Assembly (NCBI RefSeq): GCF_037975245.1
Contig: NC_092582.1
Coordinates: 14,486,077 to 14,550,076 of the forward strand
DNA: 64,000 bases
Direction: 5' to 3'
DNA from: Apostichopus japonicus
Taxonomy: Eukaryota; Echinodermata; Holothuroidea; Aspidochirotida; Stichopodidae
The notes beneath the pieces were generated by a model that saw only the letters and a list, made by a program, of their open reading frames with translations, was not told the origin of the DNA and did no database searches. The translations under genes and the position numbers were made by a program. This document shows, one piece after another, positions 11,370-23,800 of this stretch (position 1 is its first letter; the number at the start of each line of letters is the position of its first letter).

Positions 11370-11646
11370 ATGGATAAAACATTTAAAACAAACTTGACCA
11401 TAACGGACAATTTTCGCATTAATCGCACTTTTTGTATTTCTGTGTTGGTGTGGTTATTTTATGTGACGTCATCCGTCTCGTGTATTGAATTCACGTATCA
11501 CGGTGAGTGGGCAATGGAAGAAGCGCTTCAACGAATCCACGCAAAATGTCCAAACATCACGAGGCTCTACACGATAGGAACAAGCGTCGAAGGTCGAAGG
11601 TTATGGGCGATTGAGATCTCTGACCACCCAGGGGAGCATGAACTAG
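11370..11646 (+). CDS. CPE: CPE exon 1: signal peptide and start of catalytic domain
   Basis: I chose ATG 11370 because it places the hydrophobic stretch [14 protein letters not shown] near the N-terminus, with likely cleavage after about residue 38. An in-frame ATG at 11301 would add 23 residues. [15 protein letters not shown] and [18 protein letters not shown] are the CPE-type start of the mature protein. The exon ends in phase 1 at CTAG|GTAACT. Confidence 0.85.
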
Positions 11647-14600
11647 GTAACTACTCTACCCCCACCCTACCCCTTACACAACCCCCACCCACCCTTACAA
11701 CCCTCCGCTTCTCTACCCCACCTCACCCCTCACACAACCCCCACCCCTTACACACACCCTATCGTCCAAGTAATAATATGCGGACAAGACGATGGTGAAG
11801 GGGTGGTTATCCATGCTTAAAGATCTGCTGCATTGGCTCCAATTAAAGCACGCTATAGCTAGGAAAGTTTTGTGATTACGTAATCGACCTGCCACGGTCG
11901 CAAATCGACCTCATGCTCTACAATTAGCCTGCATAGCTTCTTAACACCATTATGCTACTTGAGTAAACACTGTGTGGAATTATTTTCATGTCTACATGTG
12001 TAGTTAATCATACAGCGTACACACAAAGACCCTCATAAAAGAAAAAATATGTGGCATGCGTTGCAGACTAATTGGTAAAAAAAAGGTCATTTTACGACCA
12101 AAGCATGTCGATTACGTAATCTCAGGACACTTTTCCATGATAGCGTGCTATAGTTGGGGTCTATACAGCAGACCTTTAAGATACGTAGTTAAAGAGGACA
12201 GAGACCCAACCATTATCTTTGGCTAATATGAATAGAGGTGTCTGTGAAGAACAACTCCCATTATCAGCTAAGAAAATCATCTTGTTCCGTTTGCGACATA
12301 TCCTAGTTTAAAAGTCGTGTCTGGGAGTGGCCATTTTGTTAAATCTGTGATGTCATACTGTCACTATAGGACTTTCGAAATTTTTACTTTCTCTTTTGTG
12401 GTACTTTCCTGTTTTTTTAAGGCAAAATGTTAACAACATTGACACTGAAAGAAATGGTATCGTTAGCTCATGTTAAAGAGGTTCTAATATCTTAGATTTG
12501 CAAAACTCCGGACCTCCATCTCAAATAATAAAACATTGTAATAAATAGAGAACCAAATTAAACACTGCGGTCAATGTGGTCTCGATGATGTCATATTTAG
12601 ACTTGATCAAGTCTTCTACCTTATCTGTGATGGATCATTTTAAATCTTTGATTTCCGCCAAATAGAATAACATTTTTCTTAGCTGTTTTAGGTAAAGTTG
12701 TTCATGACAGTTAACCTCTATTACAAAAAACCAACAATGATGGTTTGGGTTTGTGTGGTAGGGTAAACCTATGCATTAAAAACCGCGTAACAGACAAGCA
12801 CCTTATGTACAAAGTGCAGCGAACAGGAAAGTGTCATATCACAAACATAGCAACACAACGCATGTAATACATGCTGTACTGTTCAACGCAATATGAACCT
12901 TAACTGATGAAGGAAATTAGTGAGTTGTTGTAGCAGGTCAAAGCTAAAATAGTTTATTGGTCATGTAGACGTTGAATTACACGTGTAGCCACGCTCGGCA
13001 GGTGTTATTTGCTGTTGTAATAATTAGCTTCCACTCACGGTCAACACCTGCGGAATAACTTCGTTAACTAAAGGCACAACATTGACAACGAACTCTAATA
13101 CTCATCCATAAATCATTGAAGCTGTATAGTTTTGCACAGTAATTTTTCAGATACAGTAAGGAGGTATATATTGATACATCTCTCATGCGAGACGAATGTA
13201 TTTCGTTCAATGTCTGTAGGTTATACCGTGCACAGATTGAACTTGAAATGTGATTCTCACGTCATGAGCTAAAAGTAGACCTCAAGCTGTCTGGACAAGG
13301 TTGTCATGGGTGACGGGTCCCAACCTGAGTTTTGCGTCACTCAGAGAACTGGTTGTAATAAATTATCGAAGAGGTTTGGTAAGGGGTGGGAGGTCGTACA
13401 TTTGGTACGCACAGTGAGTCTGCAGAGGCCAACACCAATTGTTAGCACATTCGCTGGGCAGGGTCATAATGGTCCAATGTTTGCCGAATTCGTGTTTTCT
13501 TTACGATCGGCCATTGGTAATAATATGGTGGTGGTCTGGGCGGCGTTCCTACACAGATAGATCCTTAAAATGTGTCGTTAATGATTTTACATTGTTCGAT
13601 GGAGAGGGTTTAAGAGTCTGTGGTGACTTTTGTACTGATAGCAGTTAATTGGCTGTGATAGGTCAGTCTGAGGCGTTTCCCTACAAAGGTAGAACCGGCA
13701 CATTAAGTGCCCACGCTTAACTAATGGTGTGCAGTCCACAACAATTCTGTTTTGCCAACAGCGATAATTACCATAATTTAACATTGGCATGTTTACGTTA
13801 TCTCTTCGAAATGAACGACCATAAGCGCGTTAAAGCCTAAGTGATTTCCTAATACAGTCTTGGGAAGATTAGTTTTCTGTATACAAAGTAAAAAAATGAA
13901 AGTTCCTTTATCGCCTCAAATGGATAACGTATATCCCTCCGTGCTTTACTTTTAAAGGTGAGCCAGAGTTCAAATACATTGCCAACATGCATGGTAACGA
14001 ACCAGCCGGCCGAGAGCTTCTACTTCAACTAGCCGACTACTTTTGCCGTAAATACGAACGAGACCGCCGTGTCCAGCGATTGGTCAATGAAACCCGAATC
14101 CACCTGATGCCCTGTATGAATCCAGATGGATTTCATACCGCATATGATGAATATAACAAATCGGTAGGTGGCCTTCACATATTAACTCCCGCAGGATGTG
14201 TATCATTATACTAAAATTAATCTCAAGTCGGGCTATTTCCAGTGTAAGTTTTGTTTGTGTACTCACCACTCACTACTAAGTGCGGTGAATCGCTCAATGG
14301 AAATAATATGAAGTATAATTCTGGCCACCCAAAATGTAGGGTGCACTAAACCAGTAATTGATCTCATTAAGGCTTGACAATAACAACTTCCGATATTCAA
14401 TAAAGGATTGCTATTTACAGACCGTTACAGGGTCAATGGAACAAAACAAAGTGGACAAAATGGGGGCGGGGGGGGGGGGGGTGTTATACGAAATAAAACA
14501 TGTTGTCCCAATACTAAATTTCATCAATGTTATCAGTTTTTCTTTAAAATAAATTTTTAACGATATTCGAATCAATTAATTGTATTATTGACATGCATTT

Positions 14601-17600
14601 GACCTCAACTGAACTACGAGAGAGGCTAGGAGTTGTCACAACCATTTATTTGATCCATCCTATAATGATTAACTTGCAAGCCATTCACTACACTTCAAAA
14701 CAATGTCATATTCTGTTTTGATTGATCTATTTCTAACCCATTGAAATATATATGCCTAGTTTCATTGTTCCTGGTGCAATTTTTATGAACCCACTGAAAC
14801 CATATAAACGTTTCGTATAGGCCCCCTATCTTATCATTACCTCCCATGGGTCCAGGTAGGCTATATCAAATTCTGGTGAACTTCTTCTCTAAACTTCAAT
14901 TTTAACTATTGATCCGACTCAAAATCAGAGTTCCTTAGCGAGGAAACATACAAGTACATTGCCACACGTAATGATCAGTGGGAGGCAGGTACTGCGGAAG
15001 CGTCTAATTGACTTTAAGAAAATTCCATGCTGACTTTGAAGTCACGTTACGTGTCCTTGCCGAATTAATTTTTAATGCTGCCCTCTATTACATTATAGTA
15101 TTGGCCGAAAAACAAATCTATGATTACATCATATTTGCTTTGCCTCTTGGCTGTCCCCTTGTTCTTCTTTGCTGCCGTACACAACAATGCGCGGATCCAG
15201 GAGGGGTTAGATGGGTGTGGAAGGGGGTTCCCCCTTTTCATCCCACAAACAATTTTAAATAGGTATTAGCTTAACCTTGTAATTTATTACGTAAATATGC
15301 CTCATAATGCATCATTTCACGTCTAACAGCTTCTTTGTTGTTTTCTTTTTATTTTCTGGGGAGGACACCTACATCCCCAACATTGGGATCGGCTTCAACG
15401 ACCACATTGCCACAACACCTTCTTCTTTTTTGTAAATTTCTGGAACCGCCCCTGGTAATAATCAAGACAACTCATGTGTTTTGTTTTTCTGTTTCATTTA
15501 ACAGGGCTTGGTTCCGCCTTTCTACGGTAGGAATAACGCTAACGATATTGATCTTAATCGTAATTTCCCAGATTTGATCAGTATTTTTTATGAGAACGAA
15601 CGAAATAATGGAGCAAACCATCATATAGAGACACCTAATATGGATAATCTAGAGGTTAGTTAAACTTCCTCCTCCATACTACCCTTCTTCTCCTTACCAT
15701 CCCTCCTTCCATACTAATTCAATTCTCCCCTCTCTCTCTCTCCCTCAGGCTAGCTATAAACATGTTACAAAAACAATGACTTAATTTCTACTGTGGTGGG
15801 TTGGACGATCCCTATTCGTTGTTATGCATTGTGAAAAATAGTCTAAGATATTCCACATGTGGTCCATGTTTGGCGACGCCAAACCTCACAGGATATCGTC
15901 CCTGCAAGGGCTGGTAAAAATCTTCAAATATTGCGTGTAATTTTACCAAGGAGCTGCTATTCGGAGCTCCGTGATTTTATGCAGATATCATAATGAAAAT
16001 TACAAAAAAAAAGTACGTCCTAAAACCGTCTGTATCCTCATTTTCAGTGGTATTGTTACATAATGCATTGACTGACCGAAATCTGGAAGCGCCCTCTAAT
16101 TAAAATAAATATTATTTAAAAGAAAAAAGTGCTTGTTTGATCCAATTTATTAATACATTTTACAACTGCCGAACATCATAGTACGATTAACATAGCTTCT
16201 GACGTCATAATTATCACCCTCATTAAGTTTAAGATGAGATTAAAATTTCCAGTATCCTCATTTTCAGTTCTATTGTCTAAACAGCGCCCTCTAGAAACTA
16301 ACTGGAAAAAAAATCGATTTACGTATTGAATATTACTGTTCGATTGCATTATCTCCCTATTACAACCTACAATTATTTTTCGCGACGTTTGATTCTCCAA
16401 AGTTAATATATTTTAAATACATGATTTATTTGTTTATTCTTAAAGGTAGAACCAGAGGTAGCCGCGGTTATCCGATGGATCCACGAATACCCGTTTGTCC
16501 TGTCGGCTAATCTACACGAGGGTGAAATAGTAGCCAATTACCCTTTCGACACGAGTAGAAATCATCGTAATTATTACACAGCATCCCCAGATGATGAATT
16601 ATTCCGGCATCTAGCGTCGACGTATGCTGACAACCACGCCACTATGAAAGACCGGAAAAATCTCTGCGCCTATGGCGGCGCACAACTATTCACTGACGGT
16701 ATAACCAATGGTGCTGACTGGTATTCGGTGCTAGGAGGTTCGTAAACTTGATAAAATCAGGAAAGTTTGAGTTGGTTACAAGAATCGTTGAAATGTTGTA
16801 TATATACAAATTTACGGTGGTATATGTTAGAGATTAGAACTTAAATATTTACATGAAATAGTTTATCACAATATGTCCCAACTATTAGTAGTGACTTAAA
16901 GTATAGTGCAAAGTTAAATTTGAACGGACGAAGACCACCGAAAAGTGGGTCTCGAAAATTTTTCGGAGTTTGCCGACGGAAATAGAATACGTTATTTTGT
17001 AAACAGCAAGTCCATATTTCAAACTGGATTTCACGCACGCTGAGCATTGATTTTGAAGTAGGAGAGGAGGAGGTGGGGGGTCGGATGGGAAGTGGCTAAG
17101 TCCTTACGAAAGATCGTGGTCCGAAAAGTCTGCGAACCGGTTATATGAACATCTTGGTCACAAACCGTAGGTAGGAATGATATGCAAAAGGACGACTGGT
17201 TGCAGGATGTGCCCTTCTTTTATCAAGTCAGAGAGACAACTAAACTAAACTATTCTTTTCAAACCGTCCAAACCAAAATTTGAACAAAATTTCTCTTTAA
17301 CAATCAAATGTAGCGAAAGTTAGAAAGAACTCATTACGAGAGCGAAGCTTCTCATCCAGAGCTACTCCCGATGATGACGGGAAGTGATGCTCTCGACCAA
17401 AGACCAGAGCCGTATATCTACGGCTTTGCCAGTGGCACCTAGATCACGCCCTCTATTATAAGTTTTGCAACTCTGGTTGGAAATAAGTGGATGAGCGCCC
17501 TCCAAACATCGTAAAGTTTTGGTTTTGAGATTTGCTTTGAAATTTTCTAAAATCTATCAAAAAATTCAAGCATCTGGTCGTCAATTAGACAGCATCCACC

Positions 17601-20443
17601 GATTATTATATGTTATACAGAAAGAAGGGGGGTGGGAGGGGTGTGGATGGGTACCGATGATTAAACTAAGACACCCTTGTAGCCGTTTTCACCAAATGAA
17701 GGTTAATTAGCAAGTAATAATTGGTTTTGATTTATTTCATTTTACCATTGTACTATTTATCATATAAAAACTTGACCCTCTTATTCCTTGGGGGAGGGGG
17801 AACGGGTGCACTTACCCTTTTCATATATTCGAAGTGCCCCATATTTGGTAATGCAAAGTATTGCTTTTCCATTGTTGTCACCAAAATGTGACCTATTGTT
17901 GAAAAAATTATTATTTCAAATAGTGCCTTGTTGTCAACAATGGAGTAAAATTAACTTTAAAAGTGTCCCTTTAAAAAATAAAACAGATATGAAAATAATG
18001 GAATTTTGTGCTACGGAATGCACAGAGGATGAATCTGATCGGAAAACGTTGAGTTCACTTTGTGACTTGCCACCACAAATCAAAGTCAAATGTCCCTGTT
18101 TCCTTCGAATTTTGTGACCCCTCTTCCGCGAGGTTGACGGGAGGTGACCGGTCAACAGGTCACTCCAGACAAGGTAGACAGAGGGTGCAGTTATTGTAAG
18201 GAGACGGGTAAGTCAGGAGAGAAGTAAATGCGTCTGTGGAACATCGTATATTATGCAATGCTTGAATATGTATAATATAGAGTGAAACTCTATTTCAGAA
18301 AACCTTTCAACAGTTTTTTTTAATTTATTTTTTATTACTATTTACTTTTAAATCCAGCCAGTTGGGACAATTTCCTAATACAAATACCTCTCTAAACTGT
18401 CCTCCAATATCATGCCTCAAAGCACTCGTACTGACAGTACAAAACAGTTCCTAACCTTTGATCTGATAGAAACATGATATTCATACTGCTCATACTGACA
18501 ATACAAGTGCTCTGAAGCGGGACATGACAGTACAGTATAGAAAGAATTGTCCCAAACTGGTTGTTTTAATCACCCTATTTTTACAGGTATGCAAGACTAT
18601 AACTACCTCGCTACCAACTGCTTCGATATCACCACCGAACTCAGCTGTATCAAATTTCTACCAGAAAATAAACTACGGGAAGTTTGGGACGATAACCGAG
18701 AATCGCTTTTACGGTTTATGGAACAGGTAGGTATATATGGCGATTAATCGCATGTTCTGGTATTTCAAACACTGCATCCGATAATCAAAATTCAAAATTA
18801 ATCATATCTTATAGACGGTAAACCGTTAACGAGTGGGCCCGACTACTTTCCATCGTGCCACACCGTTTGCTTACCCTCTGTTCTCGGGAGTATATTTTTT
18901 TGTGTTTCATTCGTATACTTTGTGTCGATTTGCAAGTTTGGCACGAGATTTGACCGAGATATTCGTGAAATTCTCTCCCAATAAGATATGGACAACGCTG
19001 CTATCTCCTCGGTGGTACGCACCGTCCCGACCAGCCCTCACCCCCCCCCCCTACCCACCCACCACTCAATGGCAAGCCGAGTTATCATTTACCTCTCTAT
19101 GAAATTTAAGAAGAATTAATTCCACAAATGTAAAATACAGTTTAGCTTAAATGAAATTAAGTTCACTTAAGCTTATACGTGCATTTTAATTAAGGTAAAA
19201 CTGTATTTACGTTAATTAAAATAGAAAGTAGCCCAAGTTCAATCAATTTAACTTTCGTCATATTTCAATTAAGTAAATTAAGTTTGGCACTTACGTAAAA
19301 TATAAACTAAACCATAAAAAAACCTGTACTACATTTTAAAATAGAGAAACACGCTTACTGAAACCATCCGGTATTCTATTTCATTTACAATCGTAATAGT
19401 ATAGCTCTTATTACAATATACAATTGAACTACTTACATTAGAGTTATGGTTCGCTTGTAATTGTCATATTAGCTAAATTACTACGAAGAGATTTGATCAT
19501 ATGGGAACTGTGAGCAAAAAAAAAAAAATCTTTTATAACCCAATGTACTTTATGTCCAATTTGGAAAAACAACAAAGACACTTAAAATTAATTATTTCTC
19601 CGTTTGTAGGTACATATCGGTATTAAAGGTGTGGTGCGGAGCACAAATGGTAGCGCTATTGAGGGAGCTATTGTAGAAGTAGCAGGTCCTCGGATAGGTC
19701 ATGACGTCACCACAGGTAAGTAATTTAAAAAAGAAGGGATAAAGAAGTATTTTTCGTTGAATTATGGTCACAATAATTGTTAGTAGGAAGCTGTTGTAAA
19801 TTTAACTTATGGTGCTGGATTGTACTTAAAAATCATTTACTATACTGTACTGCGTTGCACTGTAAACAATCACAAAATGCAGCTGCATGCCAAAGTGTTT
19901 CGTAGAGTGAGGGAACCGAAGGGGGGGGGGGGGTGGGGGACCTAAATCGATTGCCATATGGGTAAAAATAAAAAGGGGGAGAGGGGGAGGGCGATTATAT
20001 CTGTAAAACGTCTATGCGAATTTCTCTCAGAACTGAAAAATGACCGATTACATTTATCATATCATATCATATCATATCATATCATATCATATCACATCAT
20101 ATCATATCACATCATATCATATCACGCTTTTGTTATTGCAGCCAAAGATGGCGACTATTGGCGTCTACTGCTTCCCGGGATTTATACAGTTAACTTTCAT
20201 GCCGAGGGACACATCTCGACGAGTGAGATTATTACAGTCAAGAAAGGGAAGTCGACGTGGGTTGACGTTACACTAGGGATAAACACCATAGACAGTGAAT
20301 GTCTCGGTAGACACTGGTATGACTTGGCAGAGGATGTTCTCCCTCATCTTAAGGAGTTTGTCAATCGACTCAAATTGCAATCATCCAAACGTTGCCCTTC
20401 GCTTACGATTGCAGATCCTGTTAGTAATTACACCTCACCTTAG
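11370..20443 (+). CDS. CPE: Carboxypeptidase E-like metallocarboxypeptidase (M14, N/E subfamily)
   Basis: Seven coding exons (11370-11646, 13958-14163, 15505-15654, 16446-16737, 18587-18726, 19610-19715, 20142-20443) join in phase to about 490 residues; human CPE has 476. The order is a signal peptide (about residues 20-38), an M14 catalytic domain and a transthyretin-like domain (about 357-437). Visible zinc ligands are H104 and E107 in NMHGNE and H235 in SANLHEG; the catalytic Glu is E326 in ITTELSC. All are intact, so the enzyme should remove C-terminal Lys/Arg from peptides, typically prohormone intermediates in the secretory pathway. [11 protein letters not shown] and [10 protein letters not shown] are CPE-like. 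There is no extra domain or GPI-type hydrophobic tail, which argues against CPD and CPM; CPN remains possible. Confidence 0.92.
13958..14163 (+). CDS. CPE: CPE exon 2: HxxE zinc motif
   Basis: Acceptor TTTAAAG at 13957 and donor TCG|GTAGGT. It opens with [15 protein letters not shown], which supplies two zinc ligands, and ends after [16 protein letters not shown]. The phases are 1 in and 0 out. Confidence 0.92.
15185..15454. mobile_element. GGATCC-type interspersed repeat in CPE intron 2
   Basis: The outer ends are imperfect inverted repeats (CAATGCGCGGATCCAG at the left, CTGGAACCGCCCCTG at the right). About 65 nt of the right part, centred on TCGGCTTCAACGACC, is shared with the element at 38607-38880. 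It ends 50 bp before the acceptor of CPE exon 3. No clean target-site duplication was seen (GTACACAA versus GTAATAAT). Confidence 0.5.
15505..15654 (+). CDS. CPE: CPE exon 3: DLNRNFPD segment
   Basis: A 150-nt exon in phase 0 on both sides, acceptor TTAACAG and donor GAG|GTTAGT. It encodes [16 protein letters not shown], the substrate-binding Asn-Arg block of M14 enzymes, then [13 protein letters not shown], which matches the CPE-specific insertion. Confidence 0.9.
16446..16737 (+). CDS. CPE: CPE exon 4: third zinc ligand
   Basis: Acceptor TTAAAG; 292 nt. It contains [22 protein letters not shown] with zinc ligand H235, then [11 protein letters not shown] and [15 protein letters not shown]. 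The donor needed to keep phase is G|GTTCGT, which is weak. A GTAAAC four nt further on would break the frame. Confidence 0.9.
18587..18726 (+). CDS. CPE: CPE exon 5: catalytic glutamate
   Basis: Acceptor TTTTACAG, donor CAG|GTAGGT, 140 nt. It begins [21 protein letters not shown], with the catalytic Glu in TTELSC, and continues to the end of the peptidase domain ([10 protein letters not shown]). Confidence 0.92.
19610..19715 (+). CDS. CPE: CPE exon 6: start of transthyretin-like domain
   Basis: Acceptor GTTTGTAG, donor CAG|GTAAGT, 106 nt. [24 protein letters not shown] is the typical first strands of the transthyretin-like domain of N/E carboxypeptidases, and GHDVTT leads into exon 7. Confidence 0.9.
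20053..20126 (+). repeat. (TATCA)n microsatellite before the last CPE exon
   Basis: About 14 units of TATCA, with some TCACA variants, end 16 bp upstream of the 3' splice site. It occupies the region where the branch point and pyrimidine tract would normally be. Confidence 0.9.
20142..20443 (+). CDS. CPE: CPE exon 7: C-terminal exon
   Basis: The acceptor TTATTGCAG lies 16 bp after a TATCA pentanucleotide array. [17 protein letters not shown] closes the transthyretin-like domain. An amphipathic tail follows ([15 protein letters not shown]), in the position of the membrane-associating C-terminal helix of CPE, and ends at TAG 20441-20443. Confidence 0.92.
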
Positions 20444-20492
20444 ATGACGACACAGAACAACGTAGTCACGCGGTGACCCTCATATTGAAGGA

Positions 20493-20498
20493 AATAAA
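20493..20498 (+). promoter_or_regulatory. Polyadenylation signal of CPE-like gene
   Basis: AATAAA lies 50 bp after the stop codon, in a short gene-proximal stretch before the antisense SINE. It is the first such hexamer after the stop. Confidence 0.6.
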
Positions 20499-20647
20499 GA
20501 ACGAAGAAGGCATTTTCGAAATGCTCAAGAACCAGCCTGACAGCTACAGGGTTGAATATGGTAGTTCTGGGTAGTAGGATGGCGCCATTCACAAACACTA
20601 GATCTCGATTGGGCTTTTCATATCATGGTTTCATATGTATTGTATTT

Positions 20648-20866
20648 AGATTCTTCTGCAAGCAGGAACTCACGAAGAAGCCATCATTGGCTTATCAAAG
20701 CCGCAAGCTGACCGAAGTCAGTCTCTTAGATTCATATTTAAAGTCCATGATTATGAATTGTCAACAACTCTGTAACTGGACGACATACATTAATCTTGAA
20801 GTGACTCGAACTGGGGACCTTATGATTGGAAGGCACCGGCGTTAACCACTGAGCTAACACTCCTTA
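20648..20866 (-). mobile_element. tRNA-derived SINE, copy 2
   Basis: Reverse complement of the element at 439-670 over its whole length. Box A is intact (GTTAGCTCAGTGG) and box B is closer to consensus than in copy 1 (AGTTCGAGTCAC). It lies about 150 bp downstream of the carboxypeptidase polyadenylation signal, in antisense orientation to that gene. Confidence 0.8.
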
Positions 20867-23800
20867 TAGGATTATAGTTGGTTTTTCGAGGGCACTTCAT
20901 TTAAAAAAAAAATTTTTTTTTACTATAAGCAGATTAATAATTAAGAGATTATTAAATCGACACTACACGCTGATGGTTCATACTGAATGGGACATTACAC
21001 CATGCACAGGGGAGGACTGGGGCATGAAATTCTAACGGCTCAGTCTTCCAAACGACAGAGATGGTGCCTTTAATTGAAACAAGCTCCGCTCGGACGAAAG
21101 TAGAAACTTTCTTGACGAAGAGGAAATTGGCACCGTGGACCCAGCAGCGCATCGGTTCCGAGCCGGTAAACCGGGAGGTCAATCTGCGCCCGAGACAACC
21201 GTTTTTTTTAAGCCATTCGAGATGTTCAAATGGTTCATTAATAACATACAACTTGCAACTCAATGAAGTCTAGTCCTTAATCAAACTTCTTTCAACCTCC
21301 CCTCCCCCACCCCTCTCTCCCCTCCCATTCCCTCCCCTCTCATCCCCTCCCCTCCCTCCCCTGCACACACCATCTTTTGCAACACTCTTTTCGCATTGAC
21401 GCTTTTTATTTCCTTCATAGCCTTGTTATCCACGAACAGCAAGATGAAATAAAATGATAGCCGTATAGAAACCAAATTCAATCATTTGTACGCGTTTCAA
21501 TATGTATGAGTACTATTATATGTAGCCATTTGGATGGGGGGGGGAGGGGTTCCTACAGGGAAAGAATTCCCTCAAATCATGTTTTTAAATTATTTTCAAA
21601 ATGACATCCAATGCATTATGAACTTGTATAGTACATGGATTCTACTCTTTTAATGTAAAGGTTAAGACAACATAACTTAGTAGAACATTTGTCCCCTCCC
21701 ATCGAACCACCTTGGCACCTCTGCCCCCCCCCCACCTACTAACCTCCCTTGCAGGTTTTCAACTACGTTTCACCATGAAACTACAAGCAATGATCCTGAC
21801 TAGACAAATATTAACAGGTTAAGAATGACCAAGTATAAATCGTTGGATGGAACTGGATTATAACCCGAGTAAACTACTCTCTACAAGATAAACTTGTATC
21901 AATGGAGGAGGGGTTAAGGGGAGTGGCGGGGATAAGGGGGAGGGGTTTTGATGTTAGTGGTACGAAAGTACAAAATGGGGGCGCTATAGTACAATAAAAT
22001 ATATCACTGTCTTAGCTTGATTGATTGTAAAATATTGTATCAGGTCAAATGTTTATTAATCTCAACAGTTTGAAGTTAGCGACCTATCGCAAACCGTACC
22101 CTGACCAGAGAATTATCAACATATCCTTCAAAAAAAGCTGTTGGTACATGCAGCATTTGAATTTTTTTCTCAAGTTCTCTAGTTTAAATCTTATGAGCAG
22201 AGGCGGAATCATCTATAGCGCCCTCTAGTTAGGTATGTGGGGCTGACCCCCCTCCCCCTCCCACTCCCTTTCAAACACACACCGGAAGACAGAATGTTAC
22301 AAAAGAGCCATAAACAGACTTGAACACTGTTTCAAAAGTTGCAAAATATAGCACCATTTTGTATCTAACCACCTTGCAGTTTACAAACATTTCTCAATGG
22401 GAACGGTTTACCCCCCCCGCCCCGCCCCTCCCACTCCACCAGACGACATAACATCTTAGCCCTAATCCTAACACCCACACCCGTACACAAAAATTGGAAA
22501 TTGCGCCCAAGGTTGTGAATCTTACAAGGTTTCAAGAACTAATTTTACTTTAATATCACCTCTGCATGCCACGTTTTGTTTTTCCTTGAAATTCCACTTC
22601 TCCCGGTCCAGTTAACATGTATTCTTTCGAAGTCCAGATGCCGAGGTGACCATTTCCTCTTGGTTCAGTTTTGCACATTTTCGTGTCACTGGTCTAAAGA
22701 CTCTCCACTAAATACCTGCTCAAGCAACCATTCATTTATGACTACGAGGGTAGTCACCTATTCTTGTAGAGCAGACTATATACCAAAACCAAACCTAATT
22801 CGTTTTTTCCCAAAGGGATTAGAACTATTTCTGCGCTATTGAACACGACGCTTTAAGCAAGAATGGATAACAAAATTTATGCGTGTAGGATATTTTCATC
22901 ATTCGCTCTTCTGTATCAAGAAATAACGAACGATAAAAATCATTTCATTTTTATATTCCAAACCAATTAGTAAATATCGCTTTCCTTATACACACACACA
23001 CACATCTTTTTATTTATTTATTTATTTTTTTTAAAAAGAGGAGAAAGAGAAAACTCATCCAATCATGAAAATGATCGGCCTCATTAAACTTTAGGACAAA
23101 CTAAAAGAAATCTTTGTATAATTGTAAATCTCAACAACTTTTAAAACTTTACATTGTCGGCGTATAGATATATACGTTCATGCGCCATCTATCATACGTT
23201 TTATTGAGTTTTCTTCATCAAAGGCAAGTTCAAGTACCCTACCATTGCCCGCATGTTTTGAACCGTTGTTCTGCTTTGTGAGTTTTCTTGATATAAGAAT
23301 TACGGAAAAACAACTTTATAGCTTGACTTAAAATTAATAATCCCCGTGCATGCATATGTTTTTTTTTTAAATCAAATTTACAATAGTTATATATATATGT
23401 ACATTTGTATATATGTATATATATATGTACATATGTGTGTGTATATATATATTTGTATGCATATATATATACAATAATAATTTAATAAAATATATACATG
23501 CACAGGGATTATATAAGGACTTGCACGTGAGTATGACAACTTATACATACATTTATACGGATTGAGATTTGACTAGTTAATCTATTGAAAATACATTAAA
23601 AAATGTTACAAAGTCAACTCCCGAAGCTGCTTTCAATTAATAAATGAAATTTTCAGTGGCCGTCCAAAGAAAAATGTTGCTGTCCTCTACAGTATAGATT
23701 ACTTAACATGCACGGTGTGTTGCTGTACTATGTAAATATTCAAGTTTCTTACTATGCTCTTGCTTATATATTTATTCATTTTATTAAAATAATATCTTGC

